From: UBA11524 sp963642705
Lineage (GTDB): Bacteria > Bacillota > Clostridia > Christensenellales > Aristaeellaceae
Reading direction: 5' to 3'
Length of the DNA stretch: 64,000 nucleotides
Assembly: GCA_963642705.1 (NCBI GenBank)
Contig: CAVIHU010000006.1
Location: 1-64,000, forward strand
Positions 24,396 to 31,899 of the stretch are shown here, piece after piece. The translations under genes and the position numbers were made by a program. The notes beneath the pieces were generated by a model. That model was not told the DNA's origin and made no database searches. It was given only the letters and a program-made list of their open reading frames with translations. Position 1 is the first letter of the stretch, and each line of letters opens with the position of its first letter.

Positions 24396-26432
24396 TCAGC
24401 CCTGACCGTCGTCAATCGTGGCCTTCCATGTGAATTCAGGCTGACTGTTCGCAGGGATTTCGTAGTGCTCGCCGCCCTCGATATCGTAGGCGTTGATGCG
24501 CATGACAACCTGACCGACGCCGTCCGGCTTGATATACTCCTTGCCGAAGGAGAACTGACCGTGACGCGTTGCCTGACCGGGTTCAAGCGTAAAGTTGTAC
24601 GTACCTGTGAAGGAGAAGGAGCGTCCGTCCGTGTTGCAGACGAGCGGCTCACCGAACGCGTTATAGAGGTAAATCGTGTAGTAGAACTTTGTGATGGTCA
24701 GATTGCTGACGTTGTAAACCACGATCTTTGCCGCATTGTTCTCTGCCCACAGGTTCGTGATGCGCAGCGCGTCCTTCTTGCTGCCGACATTGACGGTGTA
24801 CGTCACGACATAGCCGCCGTCTTCCGTCACGCCGATGATGGTCGTTGTGCCCCATCTGCGGCCGGTGACCTTCGGGTTTACGCCTGTGCCGGACACGGTT
24901 GCGATGCTTTCATCCTGGCTTGTCCACTTGATAGTCTTGTTATTCGCGTCGGACGGCTCAAGCACTGCCGTGTTCGTGACGTACTTGTTCAGCCCGACAT
25001 TCTGCTCGGTTTGCTTCATTGTGATACCGGTGACCGGCTGAGTAACCGTTACCTTGACGGTCGCCTTCTTGCCGCTGCCGTCGTTCGCAGTCGCATAGAC
25101 GTAGCATTCACCGCGTTTGAGACCGGTGACAATGCCGTCATCGCCGACAGACACAACATCCGGCTTGTTCGTCGAGAAAGTCACGGACGAATCCGTCGCG
25201 TCCAGCGGCTTCACCGTCCAGCTTAGCGCGATGGTGCGCCCGACAGATACCTTCGGGTTCTTCTCGTTGAAGGTGATGGATGTGACAGGCGCGTAAACCG
25301 TTACGTCCATCTGCACATACACGGATGGATACGTCTTGCTCTGGCAGGTGATGGTGCACGTGCCGGGCGCAATGCCCTTGACGTAGCCGTTTGCAGACAC
25401 AGTCGCGATGCTCGTGTCGCTGCTCGTCCACGCAACGGACTTGTCGTTGGTGGTATTCGGCAGTACGGTCGCCTTAATGGTTACGCCGCCGCCGACCTTG
25501 ATGCTGCCGTTCACGCCGCTAAGCGTGATGCTCTCCGGCTGCTGACGAACCGTAATGCTGATGGTCGCACGCTGACCGCTGCCGTCCTTTGCCGTCGCAC
25601 GGATGGTCGCGTTGCCTTTGCTGATGCCGGTCACAATGCCGTGTTCATCCACAACAGCGACCTTCTCGTTCAGGCTCTCCCACGTGACGCCAGTGATGTC
25701 CGCATCGGCAGGCTTGAGCTCCGCCGTCATCTGTGCCGTTTCGCCGACAAAGATGGTCTTCGTGTCTGCCGTCAACTTCACGCTTGTCACCGGCGTAACG
25801 ACCAGCACGCGGTACACGACATTGACCTCGGGATTCTGCGTGCTTGCCACGGTCACGGTGCATTCACCTGCCGCGCGGGCCGTCATGGTAGCGTTGCTGA
25901 TACGGACAATGTCCGGATCAGATGAGGTCACCGTGAAATTGCGATTGCTCGCGTCAGACGGCGAAAGCGTTGCGCGGATGGTCGCCTGCTTGCCCTTGCG
26001 CAGCAGCAGCACGCGGTCGCCTGTGCCGCCGGTCAGATGGCTGATCAGCGGATCATTCGCCTCATAGAACGTCAGTGCAGACTCGTTGACCTCGATATCT
26101 GTCACGCGACGCGCAACAGTCACTGTCACCGTCGCCTTCCACGTGCGCTTTTCAGTCTTGAGCGTTGCTGTGATGGTGGCATTGCCCTTGCTGATGCCGG
26201 TCACAACGCCGTTGTCATTGATGGTCGCGACGTTCTCGCGTCCGCTGGTGAACGTCAGCTCACCCTCCTCCGCGCAGTTGCCCTGACGAACCAGCGTCAA
26301 ATTGAGCGTATCGCCTTCAAATACAGTCAGATTGGTCTTGTCAAACTGAAAACGGTCTGTTTCCGCCAGCGCCGTTACGCCCAGCAGTGCCATGCACAAA
26401 ACCGCAATCAAAATCCTCCAAAGGTGTTTCAT
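24396..26432 (-). CDS. secreted protein with six bacterial Ig-like (BIG2) repeats
   Basis: 678 residues. Signal peptide MKHLWRILIAVLCMALLG with cleavage near ALA|ETD. Six consecutive Ig-like group 2 repeats of about 80-100 residues follow, each with the recurring NGVVTGISKGNATITAT or equivalent core (for example DEHGIVTGISKGNATIRAT and DDGIVTGLKRGECYVYAT). The last 130 residues are a different beta-rich domain with no hit that I recognise. No LPXTG, SLH or transmembrane anchor is visible. Probably an extracellular adhesin-like or scaffold protein. The start at 26432 has GGAAGGGGG upstream. It lies 70 bases downstream of the heparinase-like gene and may share its transcript. Confidence 0.85.
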   Translation of the reverse strand: MKHLWRILIAVLCMALLGVTALAETDRFQFDKTNLTVFEGDTLNLTLVRQGNCAEEGELTFTSGRENVATINDNGVVTGISKGNATITATLKTEKRTWKATVTVTVARRVTDIEVNESALTFYEANDPLISHLTGGTGDRVLLLRKGKQATIRATLSPSDASNRNFTVTSSDPDIVRISNATMTARAAGECTVTVASTQNPEVNVVYRVLVVTPVTSVKLTADTKTIFVGETAQMTAELKPADADITGVTWESLNEKVAVVDEHGIVTGISKGNATIRATAKDGSGQRATISITVRQQPESITLSGVNGSIKVGGGVTIKATVLPNTTNDKSVAWTSSDTSIATVSANGYVKGIAPGTCTITCQSKTYPSVYVQMDVTVYAPVTSITFNEKNPKVSVGRTIALSWTVKPLDATDSSVTFSTNKPDVVSVGDDGIVTGLKRGECYVYATANDGSGKKATVKVTVTQPVTGITMKQTEQNVGLNKYVTNTAVLEPSDANNKTIKWTSQDESIATVSGTGVNPKVTGRRWGTTTIIGVTEDGGYVVTYTVNVGSKKDALRITNLWAENNAAKIVVYNVSNLTITKFYYTIYLYNAFGEPLVCNTDGRSFSFTGTYNFTLEPGQATRHGQFSFGKEYIKPDGVGQVVMRINAYDIEGGEHYEIPANSQPEFTWKATIDDGQG

Positions 26433-26502
26433 CAATGCGTCCCCCTTCCCTTGCATCGGGTGCTCACCTATATAACGAACGAACGCCCTGCATTCTTCCG
26501 CA

Positions 26503-28260
26503 TCAATCACATTTTTTGATCATAATTTTCAGATAATGCGACATTGCTGCTGCCGAGGCGAAGGTCAGCCGGTATAATGCACCCGGCCAACTCTGCATCA
26601 TGCGCGCATCGGTAACAGGGATCTCCTCCACTGCAGGGATGATCTCCGGTTCACTTGTCATCGCCGCATGTTCAAAGCGGATGATATTCCCCTGCACTTC
26701 CGGCTTTTCGCGTGCCATCAGGACGAATGTTACCGGCTGGGGCGATTGCAGCGTAATGTCATCCGTGAGCTGCACGCTGTCCTCGGTGACGATTGCCGTG
26801 CGCTTTGCTGACAGCACGCCTGCCTTCGCAGGATACGCTTCCGCCATATCCAGCGTCGCGCCCCCCTCCAGCGGACAGAAGTCCTTTGCGGCATACTGCA
26901 CACCCTCGTGCTGCTCATACGTGCCGATCATCGGAACAGAATGGTACATGCTCCGGCAATTCCATAGCGTATAGCGTGCGTCGGAAAAAGTCTTTGCCGT
27001 ATAGCACATGTTACCGGCGTCGATGAGAAGCGGATGCTCCCCTGCATATACCATCAGCGTGCCGACATCATTGTGATTGTGGCTTTCGCCGTTGCTGCCG
27101 CCCTTGATACACAGCGTGAATTGACCCTTCGTCACGATGCGCACCTGCAAATCAGGCAGCAGGACATCCCTGCGGACAGGCGCCGTGCCGATGCTTTTTC
27201 CCGCCTTGTGGAACAGCCGTTGCAGCATGCGCGAAAGGTGCGGCACATCTGCCACGCTGTCGGTGACGCGCCCGCGGAGCTGCTGTCCCATCTGCCGGAG
27301 CGCCTCGTTGCGCGTCAGCTCTCCAGCACGCTGCAGCCGTTCGCCGTACATCACCGGACGTGCATCGCAGTCCGCGAAATTCACGAAATAGCCGCCGCCG
27401 AGGTTCATCTTCAGCGGAAATTCCAGCATATTGCGCAGCTTCTCGTCGTCCCACAGCGACAGCCCCGCCTCTTCGAGCAGCTCCAGACAGTCCAGCAAAC
27501 TGCCCGATGCCATATTCCAGTATGCCACGCCCTCATCACAGCCGCCGTCCGCCGGAATGCAGCGCAGATATGCATCCAGCATGACGCACGCGCGGCGATA
27601 CAGCGGAATCGGATTCTCGAGCAGCGCACGCGCGGCATACATCACGTTCGACACAATCCACGGCGTCCAGTTGCACAAATCCCTGCGTGTGAAACCCATC
27701 CACCAGTCCGTGTCGCGCGTCATGAACGGCGATAGGATACGGCGGTCGATTTCATGCCGGACACGCGCCGCCAGTGACTGCTCAACCGCATCACCCAGAA
27801 TCGACAGCGTGAACGCCAGAACCATGCCTGTCTGCGCAGCAAAAAGGTCGAGCGTCGGCTCCTCCTCTGTTGGGAACGGGCGTTCCTTCGTCAGCCCGAT
27901 ATGTGCGCTGATTGCCCAGGTCGTTTCCTCGCAGATGCACCACAGCCCATCCTCCACCTGCGGCATACCGGAAGGATCGTCACTCATCGCCACCGACAGC
28001 ATTGCAGCGATCAGCTTCCGTCGACGCGCAAAGTACGGGTTTTCACAGCGGCTGCGGCTGGACGTGCGCACATAGGCAGCGTAATCGCTCAGCAACAGCA
28101 TCGGGTACGGCTGATTTTGCCACGCCTGCACATACGCGCTCAGGTCGGCACGATCAGTCTCATCAATGCTCTCCCATGCCCTGCGGTCGGACATCGGCGG
28201 AAACAGCGGCTTCCTGTCCTTCGGCAGCGCATGAAGGCACATTGCCTTTTCTGTCAGCAT
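26503..28260 (-). CDS. heparinase II/III-like protein
   Basis: 585 residues. The N-terminal 350 residues form an alpha/alpha toroid of the polysaccharide lyase 8/12/15/21 clan. The C-terminal half carries the heparinase II/III signature with GGSNGESHNHNDVGTLMVY and a following beta-sandwich. No signal peptide is seen, so it is likely cytosolic, acting on imported uronic-acid-containing oligosaccharides. Heparan, chondroitin, alginate or exolyase specificity cannot be told. The start overlaps the YczE-like gene stop by 7 bases (ATGCTGA), so the two are translationally coupled. Confidence 0.85.
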   Translation of the reverse strand: MLTEKAMCLHALPKDRKPLFPPMSDRRAWESIDETDRADLSAYVQAWQNQPYPMLLLSDYAAYVRTSSRSRCENPYFARRRKLIAAMLSVAMSDDPSGMPQVEDGLWCICEETTWAISAHIGLTKERPFPTEEEPTLDLFAAQTGMVLAFTLSILGDAVEQSLAARVRHEIDRRILSPFMTRDTDWWMGFTRRDLCNWTPWIVSNVMYAARALLENPIPLYRRACVMLDAYLRCIPADGGCDEGVAYWNMASGSLLDCLELLEEAGLSLWDDEKLRNMLEFPLKMNLGGGYFVNFADCDARPVMYGERLQRAGELTRNEALRQMGQQLRGRVTDSVADVPHLSRMLQRLFHKAGKSIGTAPVRRDVLLPDLQVRIVTKGQFTLCIKGGSNGESHNHNDVGTLMVYAGEHPLLIDAGNMCYTAKTFSDARYTLWNCRSMYHSVPMIGTYEQHEGVQYAAKDFCPLEGGATLDMAEAYPAKAGVLSAKRTAIVTEDSVQLTDDITLQSPQPVTFVLMAREKPEVQGNIIRFEHAAMTSEPEIIPAVEEIPVTDARMMQSWPGALYRLTFASAAAMSHYLKIMIKKCD

Positions 28261-28925
28261 ACTTTCGGCTCCTCCTCAATAAAGAACGAACGGAATTTCT
28301 TTGAAATCACACCGATAATCGGTCCTAAGCAGAAGCCGGTAACAAGCGTCACGACTCCGACAGTGCTGCCGAGCATGTAACCGATGGAAAGCACCATGAT
28401 ATCATAAAGCATGCGTATGACGGCAAACGGCACTTTCTTCACGTACTTAGCAACAATTTGCGAAATGGCATCATACGGCGCCGTCCCAAGCTCGACGATC
28501 ATGTAGAACGACACAACGACCATGAACACGCCCAGCGTCGGGATAAGCCAGCAGATGCGCACAGCCATCGTCAGCGAATCCGCCTGAAGGATGTTCAAGG
28601 CATCGAAGATGACGTCGAACAGGTCCTTTGCATAGCCGACAATCACCATGTTGGCAATTGAACCGATGCCGATGACCTTCCATTGGCGGCAGGCAATAAT
28701 AATCAGCAGCAGAAAGGTGTTGAACAGCACCTGATACGTCCCGAACTGCATACCCAGCATCCGCGAAGCACCCAGATTCATCACAGATGACGGGTCTGTT
28801 CCGAAGCCAATGCGGTCAAAGACCGCAACGCAAGCGCCCATCGCCGTGACGCTCAGCAGCAGCACGATTGTCCGCCTGACCATCCTCGGCTGGCAGAACA
28901 GGTGATGCATGATTTTTCCGAGCAT
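28254..28925 (-). CDS. YczE/YitT-type integral membrane protein
   Basis: 223 residues, five or six hydrophobic helices. The blocks FGTDPSSVMNLG and ELGTAPYDAISQ, repeated G-T-x-P motifs in the first and fourth helices, mark the YczE/YyaS family. Function is unknown; relatives are sometimes described as putative transporters. The start at 28925 has GAGGAGG upstream at good spacing and is preferred to the ATG five codons earlier. Confidence 0.8.
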   Translation of the reverse strand: MLGKIMHHLFCQPRMVRRTIVLLLSVTAMGACVAVFDRIGFGTDPSSVMNLGASRMLGMQFGTYQVLFNTFLLLIIIACRQWKVIGIGSIANMVIVGYAKDLFDVIFDALNILQADSLTMAVRICWLIPTLGVFMVVVSFYMIVELGTAPYDAISQIVAKYVKKVPFAVIRMLYDIMVLSIGYMLGSTVGVVTLVTGFCLGPIIGVISKKFRSFFIEEEPKVC

Positions 28926-29006
28926 AAAAAGCCTCCTCATCTCATTACAAAACCTATGTCATCATATCACAAACGCGCCATGAAAGAAAGTGTTACATTT
29001 CACAAT

Positions 29007-29035
29007 TTGACATTGCTCCGCAAATGCGGTATGAT
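29007..29035 (+). promoter_or_regulatory. promoter of the small secreted protein gene
   Basis: TTGACA (29007-29012), 17-base spacer, TATGAT (29030-29035), about 37 bases before the start codon. Confidence 0.85.
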
Positions 29036-29071
29036 GAGCTTGAACCGTATGCTTCTGGAGGTGCTTATTTG

Positions 29072-29650
29072 ATGCGTCATGCTGCTTCATGGCTGAGCCT
29101 GCTGCTCATTGCCTTGCTGTTTTCCGCTTCTGTATCCTTCGCTGAAGACATTGCCACTTCATCCGACACATCTGCCGAGCCCACTAAAGCATCCGTCCTG
29201 ACTGAGGTGCCTGCGGATGCGCTGCTTCCCTTTTCACTGACGTTGCCTGAGGACGCGCATGTCGAGCTGACAGACGGCAGAACCGTTCTCGTGTCCGGCA
29301 ACGCACGCGTTGTGGCAATGGTGATTGCCCGTACGCCTGATGACGACCCGTCAAACACCCTGCCTGAGCTGATGAGTCAGTTTGACGCGAACACCAATGA
29401 GCTGATTGAATTCACCGCAGAGGACGGCTTCCACATTCTCGGCGGCGTGGTCACGGACGCTTTCGGCGAGGGCGAAGACAAAATCACGCTGATGGTGCTT
29501 TCGAACACCGGCGACCTGCTCATCCTCTCCGGCTATCATCTTGAAAGGGATCATCAGGCGCTCTACACGTTCCTGACCGACCTGCTTGCGCGCGTCACTG
29601 TGGACGGAATGCACGTCTATGTGCCTGATGAGGACGTGTCGGCGGATTAA
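29072..29650 (+). CDS. secreted hypothetical protein
   Basis: 192 residues. A signal peptide (MRHAASWLSLLLIALLFSA, cleavage near SFA|EDI) is followed by a mixed alpha/beta region with LPFSLTLPEDAHVELTDGR and a regular pattern of hydrophobic strands (VVAMVIAR, KITLMVLSNTGDLLILSGY). I do not recognise the family. The sequence could be a small periplasmic-type sensor or chaperone domain. An in-frame TTG immediately before the ATG is equally well placed relative to GGAGG at 29056-29060 and may be the true start. It has its own consensus promoter, divergent from the YczE-like gene. Confidence 0.65.
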   Translation: MRHAASWLSLLLIALLFSASVSFAEDIATSSDTSAEPTKASVLTEVPADALLPFSLTLPEDAHVELTDGRTVLVSGNARVVAMVIARTPDDDPSNTLPELMSQFDANTNELIEFTAEDGFHILGGVVTDAFGEGEDKITLMVLSNTGDLLILSGYHLERDHQALYTFLTDLLARVTVDGMHVYVPDEDVSAD

Positions 29651-29693
29651 CCAGCTCTGCATTCAATAAGGGCGCTCCATCCTGCGTGGGTGA

Positions 29694-29874
29694 TATGCTC
29701 CCTCGAGAGTAGACACTCGAAATAACAAAAGTTTCGAGATTACACAGGAGGGAGTAATATGATGCCAAAGCGAAGCGCAGAGGAGATCATCCACTCAGTT
29801 GAGCAATGCATACGCGGGGAATCAAGGCGGCTAAACCGGTTTTCATTTTTCCCGTGTCTACTTGACAGAGAGCG
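29694..29874 (+). mobile_element. internally deleted IS3-like element
   Basis: About 180 bases bounded by imperfect inverted ends: left TGCTCCCTCGAGAGTAGACA (from 29696) and the reverse complement of the right end (CGCTCTCTGTCAAGTAGACA, ending at 29874) agree over most positions, sharing AGTAGACAC. Just inside the left end are a ribosome site and the first codons of a transposase OrfA, then an abrupt junction to the right end. The left 67 bases are themselves a palindrome (ATATGCTCCCTC pairs with GAGGGAGTAATAT, inner CTCGAAA with TTTCGAG). A second partial copy is at 56101-56222. No target duplication is obvious. IS family is inferred from the ends and OrfA start. Confidence 0.7.
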
Positions 29875-29890
29875 TTTCACTCTGCTGTAA
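29759..29890 (+). pseudogene. truncated transposase OrfA of an IS3-like element
   Basis: 43-codon remnant beginning MMPKRSAEEIIHSVEQCIRG, typical of the start of an IS3-type OrfA helix-turn-helix protein. It is then fused out of context to the element right end. AGGAGGGAG (29746-29754) precedes the start but lies in a hairpin stem. Not functional. Confidence 0.6.
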
Positions 29891-30245
29891 ATCACAACGG
29901 AGCCTCGAAAGCCCCTTATTTCAAGCCTTTTTCAGCGGTTTTGACCCCGGAGAAGGCTTTTTCTATTGTATCAAAATCAGCAGGAACATTGAACCGTCTT
30001 GCGGCAGGAGGAATCAACCAATCCACAGCATCCCTTACAGTGTAGCACAAGCCCTTGGAGAGGGGCTCTAAAAACTACTACTCTGTGATACAAGGAACAA
30101 CGTTCATTGTTACGCTGCCGAATCAAACGAGCAAATCGCAATGAATCCCGTCGTGATGACTTTACGCGGCTGTCATCGTACCATCATTAGTCAATCATTA
30201 ATCAGCAAATTTACGGCTTGAAAGTCATAGGAAATTTGCAAATAG
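29891..30245. other. gene-poor region between the IS relic and rpsU
   Basis: About 350 bases with no intact gene. On the plus strand an open stretch ending at 30144 has QGTTFIVTLPNQTSKSQ, like the last strand of a histidine-kinase ATPase domain. On the minus strand a 50-codon open stretch (30075-29923) reads RDAVDWLIPPAARRFNVPAD. They overlap, so at most one is a real relic. A GCAAATTT / AAATTTGC inverted repeat (30205-30239) lies just before the rpsU promoter. Confidence 0.4.
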
Positions 30246-30248
30246 GCA

Positions 30249-30277
30249 TTGACGAGTTGACGTTCTTTTGCTATAAT
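30249..30277 (+). promoter_or_regulatory. rpsU promoter
   Basis: TTGACG (30249-30254), 17-base spacer, TATAAT (30272-30277). The leader is about 70 bases. Confidence 0.85.
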
Positions 30278-30349
30278 GAACATACGGTTCGCCATCCGTC
30301 TGTCTATGTGGCTGATGTCAAGGCGAGATGAGCGAAAGGAGGGATAACA

Positions 30350-30523
30350 GTGTCTGAGGTACGCGTCCGTGAGAATGAATCCCTGGAGAGTGCTCTGAAG
30401 CGCTTTAAGCGTCAGTGCGCCCGCAGCGGTGTGATTCAGGAAGTTCGTAAGCGTGAGCATTACGAAAAGCCCAGCGTTAAGCGCAAGAAGAAGGCTGAGG
30501 CTGCCCGCAAGCGCAAGTATTGA
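30350..30523 (+). CDS. rpsU: 30S ribosomal protein S21
   Basis: 57 residues, GTG start with AAAGGAGG upstream. The sequence begins SEVRVRENESLESALKRFKR, contains CARSGVIQEVRKREHYEKPS and ends in a Lys/Arg-rich tail, the full length of Firmicute S21. It binds the 30S platform near the anti-Shine-Dalgarno region of 16S rRNA. Monocistronic between its promoter and a terminator at 30621-30657. It is easily missed because it starts with GTG and is short. Confidence 0.96.
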   Translation: MSEVRVRENESLESALKRFKRQCARSGVIQEVRKREHYEKPSVKRKKKAEAARKRKY

Positions 30524-30620
30524 TGATTTTATTCATCCTGCGCCGTGGTGTATGTCAGTCTGAAGGATGACCGTCCTCTATGCGGTTCATCTGTCGTGCT
30601 GAATTTCGCACATGGTTGTA

Positions 30621-30657
30621 CCCCCTTCCGGGTTCATCTCGGAAGGGGATTTTCTTT
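30621..30657 (+). terminator. terminator after rpsU
   Basis: A perfect 9-bp CCCCTTCCG / CGGAAGGGG stem followed by ATTTTCTTTT. Confidence 0.88.
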
Positions 30658-30814
30658 TGTAATCCTCTTGCATATCCGAATATTTTTTGATATACTACAA
30701 GCAGCAGCAGGCTCTTCATCCATCTATATATGAGAAAGCCATTGATTTCTGCTGGGTGATTGAATGATTGCATTCTATCCAATCATCATTTTCTGACAAG
30801 GAGTTCATTTTTTA

Positions 30815-31828
30815 ATGCAATTCTTTTTACAGCTTACACCACACCCGAATATACGATACAGGGAAGAGCAGGTGCGGCTTGGTCAGTCTGAGCTATCCTG
30901 CCTGTTGCGTTCACTGTCGCTGCCGGATGTGGTCGAGGCGAAAATGCTCGGTGATGTGCCGTTTTTGTCGTTCACTGCTGACGCGCTGTCACCCGAGGCA
31001 CTTCAATGCATCAGCCGTCACAGCACGCGTCTGATGCTCTTTGAATGCATAGCTCCAGACTTGCTTCGACCGATGATTTGGTCGGGCAACCCGTTTTTGC
31101 CGGATGATCTGTCCGAAATTCTCAAATACAAGGGTAAAACGAATGCAGCGTTCACGCGCATGATGCTCAACTGTGCACGTGCCGCGAGTGATTTTGCACA
31201 ATCATCCTCAGCGCTGACTGTCCTTGACCCGATGTGCGGCAAATGCACAACCGGCTTTGTCGCGCTGCAGGGCGGCATGAACGCCGTCTGCGCGGATATC
31301 GACCTGCGCGCACTGCAGGAGGCGATGGGCTACTTCAGCAACTACCTGCAATTCCACCGCCTGAAGCACAAGCTCGAGCAAAGCAGCCGCACCGTCGGGC
31401 AAAGCGCCGTGCCTGTTGCACAGTATACGCTCAGCGATACGAAGGAGCACTTCTCCGCAGGCGATGTCCGCACACTCACCGTTGCCCACTGCGACGGTGC
31501 GCTCATCGGCAGCCTGCTGAAGAAGCATCAAGCCGATCTGCTTGTCTGCGATCTTCCCTACGGCGTCCAGCATGCACCGCAAAACGGCAGGAAAACGGAG
31601 AGCTTTTCCAGGCTGCTTGAACGGATTCTGCCGTCATGGCGAAACGCGCTTAAACCGGGCGGTGCCGCGGCAATTTCGTTCAACACGCTGACGCTGCGCA
31701 AGGATCAATTGCTGACGCTGCTGGAGCAAGCCGGCTTTGCACCTTTGACCGAGCCGCCGTATGACGACTTCTCCCACTTTGTCGAACAGGCTGTTCACCG
31801 AGATTTCATCGTTGCCCGAGTTCGCTGA
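30815..31828 (+). CDS. putative RNA N2-guanine or adenine methyltransferase (TRM11/UPF0020-like)
   Basis: 337 residues. The C-terminal two thirds form a Rossmann methyltransferase: motif I LDPMCGKCTTGFVAL (about 134-148), an acidic residue after the second strand (CADIDLRALQ), and motif IV CDLPYG, the DPPY-like signature of exocyclic amino-group methyltransferases. The N-terminal 110 residues could be a diverged THUMP-like RNA-binding part. The substrate, probably tRNA or rRNA, is not determined. ACAAGGAG precedes the ATG. It lies 71 bases upstream of rho. Confidence 0.75.
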   Translation: MQFFLQLTPHPNIRYREEQVRLGQSELSCLLRSLSLPDVVEAKMLGDVPFLSFTADALSPEALQCISRHSTRLMLFECIAPDLLRPMIWSGNPFLPDDLSEILKYKGKTNAAFTRMMLNCARAASDFAQSSSALTVLDPMCGKCTTGFVALQGGMNAVCADIDLRALQEAMGYFSNYLQFHRLKHKLEQSSRTVGQSAVPVAQYTLSDTKEHFSAGDVRTLTVAHCDGALIGSLLKKHQADLLVCDLPYGVQHAPQNGRKTESFSRLLERILPSWRNALKPGGAAAISFNTLTLRKDQLLTLLEQAGFAPLTEPPYDDFSHFVEQAVHRDFIVARVR

Positions 31829-31899
31829 CAACATTCTATATTCAATATAAATAATGAAGAACCACTGCGCTGCATGCGCATAAGGAGGCAAGCTTCTTT

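Noticed and set aside
30191..30460. 89-codon minus-strand frame over 30.2-30.5 kb
   Set aside because: It is the shadow of rpsU (GTG start, plus strand), which has promoter, ribosome site and terminator.
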